A DNA stretch of 14,224 nt from an uncultured Porphyromonadaceae bacterium (GTDB lineage Bacteria; Bacteroidota; Bacteroidia; Bacteroidales; Muribaculaceae), in NCBI GenBank assembly GCA_902475285.1, contig CABRZA010000056.1:1-14224 (forward strand). The letters are read 5' to 3'. The translations under genes were made by a program, and so were the position numbers. Below the pieces are notes generated by a model that was given only the letters and a program-made list of their open reading frames with translations, was not told where the DNA came from and ran no database searches. Below, piece after piece: positions 1-6,830 of this stretch; positions within the stretch are counted from its first letter, which is position 1, and the number at the start of each line of letters is the position of its first letter.

Positions 1-160
1 CAATTTGGCGTGTCACGGGCACTTTTATTCCGAAGAACTTGTCGCCTTCGCCGTATTGTCCGGGGCCGGTTTTGAAGAAACGCATCAATATTTCCCGTTG
101 CTTGTAGTCGGCAAACAGAGCCAGAGAAGCCAGTACTTCGGATGCCTTAACGTTGCTCAT
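1..160 (-). CDS. AlkD-like DNA alkylation repair protein, 5' part only (cut by window edge)
   Basis: The first 53 codons of a gene that runs off the left edge of the window. Reading from the ATG at 158-160, the protein contains FFKTGPGQYGEGDKFFGIKV at about residues 28-47, which closely matches the N-terminal signature of the AlkD family. Members of that family are HEAT-like-repeat DNA glycosylases that remove positively charged alkylated bases such as 3-methyladenine and 7-methylguanine. The catalytic residues lie outside the window and cannot be checked. The start overlaps the end of folC by 14 bases in another frame, so the gene is probably the next member of the same operon and may be translationally coupled to folC. 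No purine-rich ribosome binding site is seen, as is common in Bacteroidetes. The family call rests on a short but distinctive segment. Confidence 0.85.
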   Translation of the reverse strand, partial: MSNVKASEVLASLALFADYKQREILMRFFKTGPGQYGEGDKFFGIKVPVTRQI

Positions 161-1463
161 GGAAATGATTACAAATAATTTTCAAGAAATCTGCCACAAC
201 AAAAGTACTGCCTCCAACGAAGATTGTACTCCCCTCCTCTGCGTCTGCCTTTGCAGCCGCAAAGCCTTCGGCGACGGTGGGATAAGCATTACCGAGCAAG
301 CCGTGTTCCGCTCCTATTGAGGCCGTGGACTCCGCTTGCCGGCCCCGTTCGACCGACGGAGAAACAAAATAGTATTTGGCATTGCGGGGCATACATTCCA
401 TCACGGAGCTGAGGTCTTTATCGTTGACAAATCCAATGACCATTGCAAGCTTGCCTGAATTTGCTATTTCTTCGAGCGATTTGCCGAGCCATTCCCAACC
501 GCCGATATTGTGCCCTGTATCGCAAATTACACGCACAGGATGGCTTGACACCTCCATCCAACGGCCAGCAAGGCCCGTAAGCTCGCATACGTGGGCAAAG
601 CCGTTGGCTACCGCTTGGGCCGATATTGCGGGGAAGTCTTTGGCAAGGATGTGGAGAGCGGTGAGGACTGTACGGGCATTCTCAACCTGACAGGCGCCAG
701 TTAATTCGCCACTGATAGTCCCCCACTCCGTTTCGCTATACTCCATATCCTGAGGAGCATGCCGGACATCGGTAAAGCATTCTTGCTCGGAGGCCAGCAC
801 CAAGGGTGCATGCTCCTCGGATGCTTTTATCTCGAACACTTTCAGCACTTCGCCTTCCGCGCGGCCAATCACCACGGGTACACCGGGCTTGATGATACCG
901 GCTTTTTCTACTGCAATGGCCTCTTCGGTATTGCCAAGAAGCGCCATATGGTCGAGCGAGATATTTGTGATTATAGAAAGGTCGGGATTAATGATATTGG
1001 TGCAGTCGAGACGCCCACCGAGGCCGGTTTCAATTACAGCGACATCTACCCTACTCTCCTCGAACCATTTGAACGCCATAATGGTGGTGAGTTCGAAGAA
1101 CGAGGGTTTCAATGCAGTCAAGTTTTCGTCGGCAAGATATTCTTCGACGAAGCGCACAACGAAGTCACGATCGATCATCTTTCCGTCGACACGTATACGT
1201 TCGCCGAAATCGAGCAGATGTGGCGACGTATACAAGCCGGTGCGATAGCCTGCCGACTGCAATACAGCGGCGATAAGACTTGCGGTACTACCTTTGCCGT
1301 TGGTACCGGCGATATGTATGCAACGCAGTGCTTTCTCCGGGTTTCCCCACGCTTCGGCAAGACGCCGCGTGGTATCGAGGCCCGGTTTATAGGCCCCGGC
1401 CCCACGATTCTGGAACATCGGCACCTGAGAGTATATATATTCGAGTGTTTCTTCGTAGGTCAT
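147..1463 (-). CDS. folC: Bifunctional folylpolyglutamate synthase / dihydrofolate synthase
   Basis: 438 residues, the normal length for FolC. This cytoplasmic Mur-ligase-type enzyme uses ATP to join glutamate to dihydropteroate (making dihydrofolate) and then to lengthen the glutamate tail of folates. The P-loop GTNGKGST is at residues 53-60, and the family segment ETGLGGRLDCTN lies at about 146-157, followed by a SLDH motif. The C-terminal Mur-ligase domain carries DTGHN, where DxAHN is usual. Whether the protein has both activities or only the polyglutamate step cannot be told from sequence alone. The ATG at 1461-1463 fits the family N-terminus. The upstream chrA-type gene ends 6 bases earlier and the downstream AlkD-like gene overlaps the 3' end, so folC is an internal operon gene with no promoter of its own visible. 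Confidence 0.95.
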   Translation of the reverse strand: MTYEETLEYIYSQVPMFQNRGAGAYKPGLDTTRRLAEAWGNPEKALRCIHIAGTNGKGSTASLIAAVLQSAGYRTGLYTSPHLLDFGERIRVDGKMIDRDFVVRFVEEYLADENLTALKPSFFELTTIMAFKWFEESRVDVAVIETGLGGRLDCTNIINPDLSIITNISLDHMALLGNTEEAIAVEKAGIIKPGVPVVIGRAEGEVLKVFEIKASEEHAPLVLASEQECFTDVRHAPQDMEYSETEWGTISGELTGACQVENARTVLTALHILAKDFPAISAQAVANGFAHVCELTGLAGRWMEVSSHPVRVICDTGHNIGGWEWLGKSLEEIANSGKLAMVIGFVNDKDLSSVMECMPRNAKYYFVSPSVERGRQAESTASIGAEHGLLGNAYPTVAEGFAAAKADAEEGSTIFVGGSTFVVADFLKIICNHFHEQR

Positions 1464-1469
1464 TGGTAA

Positions 1470-2039
1470 TCAAAAAATAAGCCATCCGATTATTCCTGCG
1501 GCCATTATGAGAAGTATAGGATGTATTTTCGTAAAAAGGGTGGCGGCAAGAGCAACGGCAGCCAAAATGATACTTTTGGTGATGTCGGGCGCCGTTGAGC
1601 CGAAGTTCGATTCGTCCATAAGAATCAACGCGGCCGATGCTATCAATCCAATCACCACAGGCCGCAGGCCTCCGAAGATGCCTTTAAGGGCAACACTTTC
1701 GCGATGACGTGCAATATAATGGCCCGCATAGCGCACCAACACAAACGACGGTATAACTACCACCAATGTGCACAGGAGCGAGCCCAGAATGCCGAAAATC
1801 GGCGACGAGAGCGCAGGCGAAGATGCGGCGGGGGCAACGTAGCCTATGTATGTGGCGGAATTGATACCGATTGGACCTGGAGTCATTTGAGAAATTGCCA
1901 CAATATCGGTGAACATCTGTTGGGTGATCCATCCGGGCGTGACGATTTCGTTCTCTATGAGGGCAAGCATGGCGTAGCCTCCGCCGAAGCCAAAGAAGCC
2001 TATTTTAAGATAGCTCCATATCAGTCGCAGATAAATCAT
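1470..2039 (-). CDS. Half-size chromate transporter (ChrA family), second subunit
   Basis: 189 residues with a single Chromate_transp domain, so a short-chain ChrA protein rather than the fused protein of about 400 residues. The N-terminal family motif is FFGFGGGYAMLALIE at about residues 15-29, followed by the conserved TPGPIGINSATYIGY segment near 53-67. About five or six hydrophobic segments follow, ending at the C-terminus. Its ATG overlaps the stop of the preceding ChrA-type gene in an ATGA arrangement (2036-2039), so the two are probably made together. Known short ChrA proteins work as pairs of opposite membrane orientation. Characterised relatives expel chromate, but for an anaerobic gut-type bacterium the true substrate may be another anion; that is inference. 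Confidence 0.9.
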   Translation of the reverse strand: MIYLRLIWSYLKIGFFGFGGGYAMLALIENEIVTPGWITQQMFTDIVAISQMTPGPIGINSATYIGYVAPAASSPALSSPIFGILGSLLCTLVVVIPSFVLVRYAGHYIARHRESVALKGIFGGLRPVVIGLIASAALILMDESNFGSTAPDITKSIILAAVALAATLFTKIHPILLIMAAGIIGWLIF

Positions 2040-2605
2040 TCTTTTTCCTCCTTGCCAAGTCGTTTATGAGCCTTCATGGCGAAATAATATCCCGCAGCCC
2101 CACCGGCCACAATATAAAGTATAGGGTTGGAAACAACGGGTAGCTTCGACCATATCATCAGCGCCACAAGTGCCGGTATCCATGCCATCTTCCATCCTAT
2201 TCCGGCCGATTTCGCCGTGGTGAATACGGGCGCAACAATGAGCGCCACAACTACCGGACGAATACCTTTGAATATGGCGGTCAACGTCGGATTGGATATG
2301 ATAGTCTCGGGAGTGAGGAACATGGCTATCATCAATATAATCAGGAAGCACGGAGTTATTGTGCCTGCTGCTGCGGCTATTGCGCCTTTCAGTCCGCGGA
2401 GTTTGTCGCCCACGACCACCGAGATATTGACCGCCAGGATGCCCGGCAGCGACTGTGCCACCGCAAGCAAGTCGAGAAACTCGTTACGGTCGAGCCAGTG
2501 GCGCTTGTCGACAACCTCGCGCTCTATGATGCTTATCATCGCCCAACCGCCTCCGAATGTAAAGGCTCCTATTTTGGCGAAGACAAGAAACAAATTTTTG
2601 AGCAT
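2036..2605 (-). CDS. Half-size chromate transporter (ChrA family), first subunit
   Basis: 189 residues, one Chromate_transp domain. The N-terminal motif FTFGGGWAMISIIEREVV (about residues 15-32) and the later SLPGILAVNISVVVGDKLRG segment mark the family. The second motif differs from that of the partner (LPGILAVN against TPGPIGIN), as expected for two specialised subunits of a heteromer rather than a recent duplication. The C-terminus is charged (KRLGKEEKE) and probably cytoplasmic. The gene starts 17 bases after the mutS2 stop and shares a 4-base ATGA overlap with its partner. No chromate regulator (ChrB) or reductase is in the window, so nothing here supports a dedicated chromate resistance locus. 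A transporter for a different oxyanion or small anion is possible. Confidence 0.9.
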   Translation of the reverse strand: MLKNLFLVFAKIGAFTFGGGWAMISIIEREVVDKRHWLDRNEFLDLLAVAQSLPGILAVNISVVVGDKLRGLKGAIAAAAGTITPCFLIILMIAMFLTPETIISNPTLTAIFKGIRPVVVALIVAPVFTTAKSAGIGWKMAWIPALVALMIWSKLPVVSNPILYIVAGGAAGYYFAMKAHKRLGKEEKE

Positions 2606-2622
2606 GTATCTATTGTAGAAAA

Positions 2623-5070
2623 TTATTCAAGTTCGACCACCGTGATGCCCGCACCACCGAAACGCACGTCTTCGTCGTGGTAATTCTTGACGGCGGCTAC
2701 GGTGTCGAGGTATCGACGGATATAAAGTCGGAGAGCGCCCGTGCCGGTGCCATGAAGTATGCGCACACGCCCTGCACTATACTGTATTGCATCGTCGATG
2801 TAATACATCACAGCCTGCACGGCTTCGTCGGCACGCATGCCGCGGAGGTCGATTTCGTTGCTGAACTCAAGCTGTCGCTGGCGACCGGCGTCCTGAAGTT
2901 CCGACGAGACTTTCGTCGGTGCCGACGCACCGCTCTGCGCCTTGCGTATGGTCCGTTTCAGTCGATTGAGCTTCACGGTGGTGCGCATTTGGCCGAATAC
3001 CACCTGAGCTTCCTTGCCCTCGATGGCATCGATCGTACCCACTACGTTGCCACCATCGAGCACCACGTTGTCGCCTACGGCAAGAGGTCGTATATCGTCG
3101 GGGACTGCCTGTTTGGGGGTGCGTGTCTTAGGCTTTTTTACTTTGTCGAGAAGCGGATGTGAGGCCTCCGACTCATCCGTGAGGGCCTTGCGGCTTTCTT
3201 CAAGGTCGCGGCGAGCCTTGCGTGTGGCTTCTTTATCGGCCTGAGAAGTTCGGATGTCGCGTATGGTACGCTCAATGGCGGCGTTGCACGAGTCGAGAAT
3301 GCGTCGTGCTTCCTGCTTTGCTTCGCCTATGATTTCGTTGCGCTGACGGCGCAGATTCTCGGCCGCATCGGAATACTTGGCAAGAATCTCGTCGACTTCC
3401 TTCTCTTTGCGGCGGATGTCGGCTCGTTTGTTCTCCCAATATCGGCGGTCGCGGGCTATGTCGAGCAGATATTTGTCCATGTTCACATAGTCGCTTCCCA
3501 CAATCTCGCGGGCATCGGCTATGATGTCGTCGGGCAGTCCCGTCTTGCGCGCTATCTCTATGGCGAACGAGCTTCCGGGGTGGCCTATCGTTAGCTTGAA
3601 CAGCGGCCGCATGGCCTGACGGTCGTAGAGCATCGAGCCGTTCACCAGGCCGGGAGTCTCATCGGCGAATTGTTTCAGGTTATGATAGTGCGTGGTGATG
3701 ACTCCCCACATACCCTTTGCATTGAACTGTTTGAGAAGAGCCTGCGCTATGGCGCCGCCAATCTGGGGCTCTGTGCCGCTGCCGAATTCGTCGATAAGGA
3801 TAAGTGTATGCGCATTGCCGTGGCTGAGGAAATATTTCATGTTCCGCAGATGCGACGAATATGTGCTGAGATCATCTTCTATCGACTGGTCGTCGCCGAT
3901 GTCGATGAAGATGCTTTCGAACATTCCCATCCGCGAATTAGAATACACCGTCGGAAGCAGACCGCATTGAAGCATATACTGCACCACAGCCACCGTTTTG
4001 AGCGTTACGGATTTGCCGCCGGCGTTAGGTCCCGATACAACGAGAATGCGCCGGTCGGCATTGAGCTGAATATCGAGCGGCACAATTTCCTTGCCCTGGC
4101 GAGCCAATGATTGAAGCAGTCCGGGATGACGTGCGCCGTACCAGTCCATCTCAGGCTCGGTCTCAAGCGCGGGCATTTCGGCGTCGACACTTTTGGCATA
4201 TTTGGCCTTGGCGTATATGAAATCGAAGATTCCGAGCAATTCGAAGCCGTCGAGCAAATCGTCGATATTGGGGCGTATTATGTCGGCAAGAGTTTGGAGG
4301 ATACGCGTTATTTCGCGGCGTTCTTCCATCTCGAGCTCACGCAAACGGTTGTTTGCCTCGACAACCTCGGCCGGCTCGATGTAGACGGTTTTGCCCGATG
4401 CCGACTCGTCGTGCACGATGCCCGAAATCTTGCGCTTGTGCATCGGGGCTACAGGTATGACCAGACGTCCGTCGCGAACCGACGGCGAAGCATCGGCGTC
4501 GATTATGCCCTGACTCACAGCCTGGGCCATGACACGCCGCATGGCGGCGCTTATACCGGCCTGCGCCGACGACATCGATCGGCGGATAGTGGTAAGCTCA
4601 GGCGAGGCGTTGTCCTTTATCTCTCCGTGTGCGTCGAGCACTTTGTCGATTGCGCGGGTAATCTCGGGGAAAGCAGCTATGTCGGCCGCCAGACTGTCGA
4701 GCTCGGGGTATGGCGACGTACCGTCGTCTTTGCGCAGTTTCGAGAAGAAAAGCGCGATTTGCGACAGCGTGGCTATCGACGAGCGCAAGGCAGAGAGTTC
4801 GTCGGCCTCCACCCAGCTGCCGGGCACGCGGAGTGCATAGAGCATGCGTCGGCAGTCGTTGGAATTGCCGCTCGGGAAGCCGTCGTCGCTCGATATTATG
4901 CGCAACATCTCGGCCGTTCGCTCGAGCTCGCGGCGCACTGTGCGGCAGTCGGTCATGAATGTCATGGCTTCGCAACGTTCTTTGCCTGGCGCACCGGCGC
5001 AGAGAGCCGCCACCGAGCTGCGGACACCGTCGAAACCTATTTTCTTTTCCAGACTTTCGGGATAAATCAT
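2623..5070 (-). CDS. mutS2: MutS2: ATPase with C-terminal Smr domain
   Basis: 815 residues, full length for MutS2. Order of parts: helical core and clamp region (about 1-330), MutS-type ATPase with Walker A GPNAGGKS near residue 348 and Walker B LILIDEFGSGTEP near 425, a long charged coiled coil with many Arg, Lys and Glu (about 515-635), a small beta domain, and a C-terminal Smr domain (about 735-815) carrying IDLRG and HGTGTG motifs. The MutS mismatch-recognition domain is absent, which separates it from MutS. In other bacteria MutS2 has been tied to suppression of recombination, and in Bacillus subtilis to sensing and splitting of collided ribosomes. The intact Smr motifs leave nuclease activity possible. 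It begins one base after the smpB stop, and this proximity favours a role in ribosome rescue here. Confidence 0.97.
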   Translation of the reverse strand: MIYPESLEKKIGFDGVRSSVAALCAGAPGKERCEAMTFMTDCRTVRRELERTAEMLRIISSDDGFPSGNSNDCRRMLYALRVPGSWVEADELSALRSSIATLSQIALFFSKLRKDDGTSPYPELDSLAADIAAFPEITRAIDKVLDAHGEIKDNASPELTTIRRSMSSAQAGISAAMRRVMAQAVSQGIIDADASPSVRDGRLVIPVAPMHKRKISGIVHDESASGKTVYIEPAEVVEANNRLRELEMEERREITRILQTLADIIRPNIDDLLDGFELLGIFDFIYAKAKYAKSVDAEMPALETEPEMDWYGARHPGLLQSLARQGKEIVPLDIQLNADRRILVVSGPNAGGKSVTLKTVAVVQYMLQCGLLPTVYSNSRMGMFESIFIDIGDDQSIEDDLSTYSSHLRNMKYFLSHGNAHTLILIDEFGSGTEPQIGGAIAQALLKQFNAKGMWGVITTHYHNLKQFADETPGLVNGSMLYDRQAMRPLFKLTIGHPGSSFAIEIARKTGLPDDIIADAREIVGSDYVNMDKYLLDIARDRRYWENKRADIRRKEKEVDEILAKYSDAAENLRRQRNEIIGEAKQEARRILDSCNAAIERTIRDIRTSQADKEATRKARRDLEESRKALTDESEASHPLLDKVKKPKTRTPKQAVPDDIRPLAVGDNVVLDGGNVVGTIDAIEGKEAQVVFGQMRTTVKLNRLKRTIRKAQSGASAPTKVSSELQDAGRQRQLEFSNEIDLRGMRADEAVQAVMYYIDDAIQYSAGRVRILHGTGTGALRLYIRRYLDTVAAVKNYHDEDVRFGGAGITVVELE

Positions 5071-5071
5071 A

Positions 5072-5527
5072 CTATTTTTGCATCAGACGCGCCAGCGAGC
5101 GCTTGTCGTCTCGTTCCTTGATGGCTTCACGTTTGTCGTATTCCTTCTTGCCACGGGCTATACCGATAACGAGCTTTGCATAACCACGCTCGCTCACAAA
5201 AAGCCGTAGCGGCACTATTGTATATCCGGCGTCGCGTCCGCTTTTCATCAGCTTGGCTATCTCCTTTTTGTTGAGGAGAAGCTTTCGGTCGCGCCGTGCC
5301 TCGTGATTGTTGTAGGTGCCGTAGAAATATGTGGCTATATTCATGTTCTTTACCCAAACCTCGCCCTGCGCTGTGACATAACAAAAGGTGTCGACCAGCG
5401 ATGCATGTCCGGCGCGTATGCTTTTTATCTCCGTGCCGGTGAGCACGAGGCCAGCGGTAAAGGTTTCGATTATCTCATAGTCGAACGTCGCGCGACGGTT
5501 CTTGATGTTTATCTCTTTCTGTTTCAT
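5072..5527 (-). CDS. smpB: SsrA-binding protein SmpB
   Basis: 151 residues, typical for SmpB, the small basic protein that binds tmRNA and brings it to stalled ribosomes in trans-translation. Visible family hallmarks are the N-terminal segment NRRATFDYEIIETFTAGLVL, the TGTEIKSIRAG motif near residues 30-41, the YNNHEARRDRKLLL segment near 72-85, and a basic C-terminal tail (ARGKKEYDKREAIKERDDKR) that enters the empty mRNA channel in known structures. The tmRNA gene itself is not in this window. The ATG overlaps the stop of the upstream YIP1-family gene by one base (TAATG at 5525-5529), and mutS2 starts one base after its stop, so all three are probably translated from one message. Confidence 0.98.
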   Translation of the reverse strand: MKQKEINIKNRRATFDYEIIETFTAGLVLTGTEIKSIRAGHASLVDTFCYVTAQGEVWVKNMNIATYFYGTYNNHEARRDRKLLLNKKEIAKLMKSGRDAGYTIVPLRLFVSERGYAKLVIGIARGKKEYDKREAIKERDDKRSLARLMQK

Positions 5528-6069
5528 TATATCAGCATCAAAATAAAGTAATAAATCACCATCGGTATCACTACAAGCGTTGCGCCGGCAAGTGCAGTAA
5601 GGCGCATGTGCGATACTTCGCCCGCACCGAGAAAGCCGCTGCCCTTCGACAGCACTACGATGATGTAGATGGGCATCAATTTAAGTATCAACAAATTCCA
5701 GGGCAACAAGTTCTCGACTATCTGGAAGAGAAGCATGAGCCCGAGGCCGGATATTATGTACTGCATGGCGCGGCGCCGGTCGAGTTCCACTCCTGCCGTA
5801 CGCTCGAAGTATAAACCGAAGAGCAGCTTGCCTATATATACGGCCACGAAGTATATACCGAATATGGTCAATGCCGTCACGAGTACCTGCGACAGTCCCG
5901 CGCCATGATATAACATTCCAAAGAATGCCGTTGCCGAGGCCACTCCAAGCAGCGGATAGTAACCCTCGTGGAGAAGCGCCTCCGGCTCGGGGTCGTCGTG
6001 GGCCAAATCTTCCCAGGCATTGCCGGGAGAGAGTATAAGCTGTATCAGATATTTCAAAAATAATCCCAT
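5527..6069 (-). CDS. YIP1-family integral membrane protein
   Basis: 180 residues from the ATG at 6067-6069. The N-terminal segment (LKYLIQLILSPGNAWEDLA) matches the opening of bacterial YIP1-domain proteins, where a short amphipathic stretch and an SPxxxW motif precede the membrane part. About five hydrophobic segments follow, roughly at residues 38-58, 62-86, 105-122, 125-143 and 158-179, with a conserved-looking LLFGLYF in the second. The biochemical role of bacterial members is unknown. A GTG at 6082-6084 in the same frame would add five residues (MKETT); the ATG was chosen because it places the family motif at the usual distance from the N-terminus. This is the first gene of the operon containing smpB and mutS2 and lies directly after the structured leader. 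Confidence 0.8.
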   Translation of the reverse strand: MGLFLKYLIQLILSPGNAWEDLAHDDPEPEALLHEGYYPLLGVASATAFFGMLYHGAGLSQVLVTALTIFGIYFVAVYIGKLLFGLYFERTAGVELDRRRAMQYIISGLGLMLLFQIVENLLPWNLLILKLMPIYIIVVLSKGSGFLGAGEVSHMRLTALAGATLVVIPMVIYYFILMLI

Positions 6070-6084
6070 CGTAGTTTCTTTCAC

Positions 6085-6090
6085 TTACAT
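6085..6090 (-). other. Start-stop element (AUGUAA) ahead of the YIP1-family gene
   Basis: On the minus strand an ATG is followed at once by TAA, two bases after the closing stem of the leader RNA, and the next base begins the in-frame alternative GTG start (6084-6082). The preferred ATG start is 15 bases further on. Start-stop pairs can act as minimal upstream open reading frames that hold ribosomes near a gene start. Here it may equally be chance, and no purine-rich ribosome binding site precedes it. Confidence 0.25.
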
Positions 6091-6091
6091 T

Positions 6092-6215
6092 GCAGCGGAT
6101 CCAACTTTTTGGCCTTGCAATATGTTTTAAATTTGTATGTCAAGACATTACATATTCCTTACATTCGCGCTTGGCAAGATTGCGGAAGGTTTTGTGGATC
6201 CGCCGCGCGTTTTTA
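6092..6215 (-). ncRNA. Predicted structured leader RNA of the YIP1-smpB-mutS2 operon
   Basis: The untranslated leader between the likely transcription start (about 6215) and the first gene can fold into a closed structure. The outer stem pairs GCGGCGGAUCCA (from 6195-6206) with UGGAUCCGCUGC (from 6092-6103): 12 pairs, one of them a G-U that would be an A-C mismatch on the plus strand, which favours the minus-strand transcript. Inside it lie A-rich sides (CAAAA and AAAAAGU), then a second helix CCUU-CC-GCAAU with AUUGC-AAGG, 9 pairs with a 2-nt bulge. Alternative pairings (CUUGC with GCAAG, AAUAUGU with ACAUAUU) use some of the same bases and exclude the second helix. A small hairpin with a CUUG loop (AUGU-CUUG-ACAU) sits between. 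The fold does not match tmRNA, SRP RNA or any riboswitch known to me. Folding was done by eye. Confidence 0.45.
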
Positions 6216-6221
6216 AGACTA

Positions 6222-6229
6222 CAAAGTTA
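6222..6229 (-). promoter_or_regulatory. Bacteroidetes-type -7 promoter element for the YIP1-smpB-mutS2 operon
   Basis: TAACTTTG on the minus strand is an exact match to the Bacteroidetes sigma-ABfr -7 consensus TAnnTTTG. A TTTTG lies upstream but only 13 bases away, closer than the usual 19-21, so the -33 element is not convincing. Transcription would start near 6215, just before the structured leader. Confidence 0.6.
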
Positions 6230-6239
6230 CGAATTTTTA

Positions 6240-6273
6240 ATGCAAAATTCGACGCTAATTGTTAATTTTGCAT
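6240..6273. repeat. Perfect 10-bp inverted repeat in the divergent promoter region (possible operator)
   Basis: ATGCAAAATT (6240-6249) and AATTTTGCAT (6264-6273) are exact reverse complements separated by 14 bases, so arm centres are 24 bases apart. The right arm covers most of the -7 box of the plus-strand DUF5606 gene, and the left arm lies 11 bases upstream of the minus-strand -7 box. This placement suits a dimeric regulator controlling both directions, but AT-rich DNA makes chance repeats more likely and no candidate regulator is adjacent. Confidence 0.4.
6263..6270 (+). promoter_or_regulatory. Bacteroidetes-type -7 promoter element for the DUF5606 gene
   Basis: TAATTTTG on the plus strand is an exact match to TAnnTTTG, placing transcription start near 6276-6278, about 26 bases before the preferred start codon. 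No clear TTTG -33 element is found at the usual distance. The box lies largely inside the right arm of the inverted repeat at 6240-6273. Confidence 0.55.
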
Positions 6274-6302
6274 CCGCAAACATTAATATGATTTCAAATA
6301 CG

Positions 6303-6755
6303 ATGTTAAAAGGCATTATCTCAATCTCCGGCAAGCCCGGTCTTTACCGTCTACTCAGCAGAGGTAAGAACTCTCTGGTGGTAGAGTCGCTCCAAACCGG
6401 CAAGCGCACTCCCACCTACCCCCACGAACGCGTAATGTCGCTCGCCGACATAACAATGTATACCGAGCACGGCGACGAGCCCCTGCCCGAAATCTTCGAG
6501 AAAATATACACGGTGAAGAACGGCGAGCCCATCGAGATCAAGGCATTTGCCTCCGACGACGACATGCGCGACTTCTTCGCCACCATCCTCCCCGATTTCG
6601 ACCGCGAGCGCGTATATAACTCCGATATCCGCAAACTTTTCACCTGGTACAATATGCTCATTGCCGCAGGTGTGAAAGAATTCAAGGAAAACGAGATCAA
6701 GGAAGACCAGGCCGCAGAAGCTGCCGAGGCAGCCGACGAAGCCGCAAGCAAATAA
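6303..6755 (+). CDS. DUF5606 family protein
   Basis: 150 residues, function unknown. The N-terminus MLKGIISISGKPGLYRLLSR closely matches the conserved opening of DUF5606 proteins, which are common in Bacteroidetes, and this decided the start. An ATG at 6288 would add five residues, and the frame stays open back to 6090, but neither extension resembles the family. The first 60 or so residues look like a small beta domain (GKNSLVVESLQTGKR, then THEH-like loops). The middle is rich in acidic residues and ends in an aromatic-basic stretch (KLFTWYNMLIAAGVKEF). The last 18 residues are an Ala/Glu-rich tail that is probably disordered. No signal peptide or membrane segment, so it is likely cytoplasmic. 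It is transcribed alone, divergently from the YIP1-smpB-mutS2 operon and ending at a shared terminator. Confidence 0.85.
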   Translation: MLKGIISISGKPGLYRLLSRGKNSLVVESLQTGKRTPTYPHERVMSLADITMYTEHGDEPLPEIFEKIYTVKNGEPIEIKAFASDDDMRDFFATILPDFDRERVYNSDIRKLFTWYNMLIAAGVKEFKENEIKEDQAAEAAEAADEAASK

Positions 6756-6774
6756 ACTCCTTCGTAGAAAAATA

Positions 6775-6815
6775 ATCGCGCCGGGAAGTCGAACTTTCCG
6801 GCGCGATACGTTTTG
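6775..6815. terminator. Bidirectional intrinsic terminator between the DUF5606 and OmpA genes
   Basis: A 14-bp stem (6775-6788 with 6794-6807, one G-T pair) around the loop TCGAA, 19 bases after the DUF5606 stop and 23 bases after the OmpA-type stop. Plus-strand transcripts continue into ACGTTTTG, minus-strand transcripts into TATTTTT. The GC-rich stem with a T run on both sides suits convergent genes. The minus-strand T run is longer, so it may work better for the OmpA transcript. Confidence 0.85.
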
Positions 6816-6830
6816 TCAGACTTAATTATA

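Noticed and set aside
4111..5121. 336-residue open frame on the plus strand opposite mutS2
   Set aside because: It lies wholly antisense to a full-length, motif-complete mutS2 and smpB end. Its Arg/Val/Leu-rich translation has no recognisable motif and is a by-product of codon bias.
6095..6203. Two GGATCC-containing repeats read as ends of a small mobile element
   Set aside because: The matching arms are short, there is no target-site duplication or transposase, and the G-U pair fits an RNA stem better.
6090..6302. Long upstream extension of the DUF5606 frame on the plus strand
   Set aside because: It would run through both promoters and the leader RNA region; the conserved family N-terminus starts at 6303.
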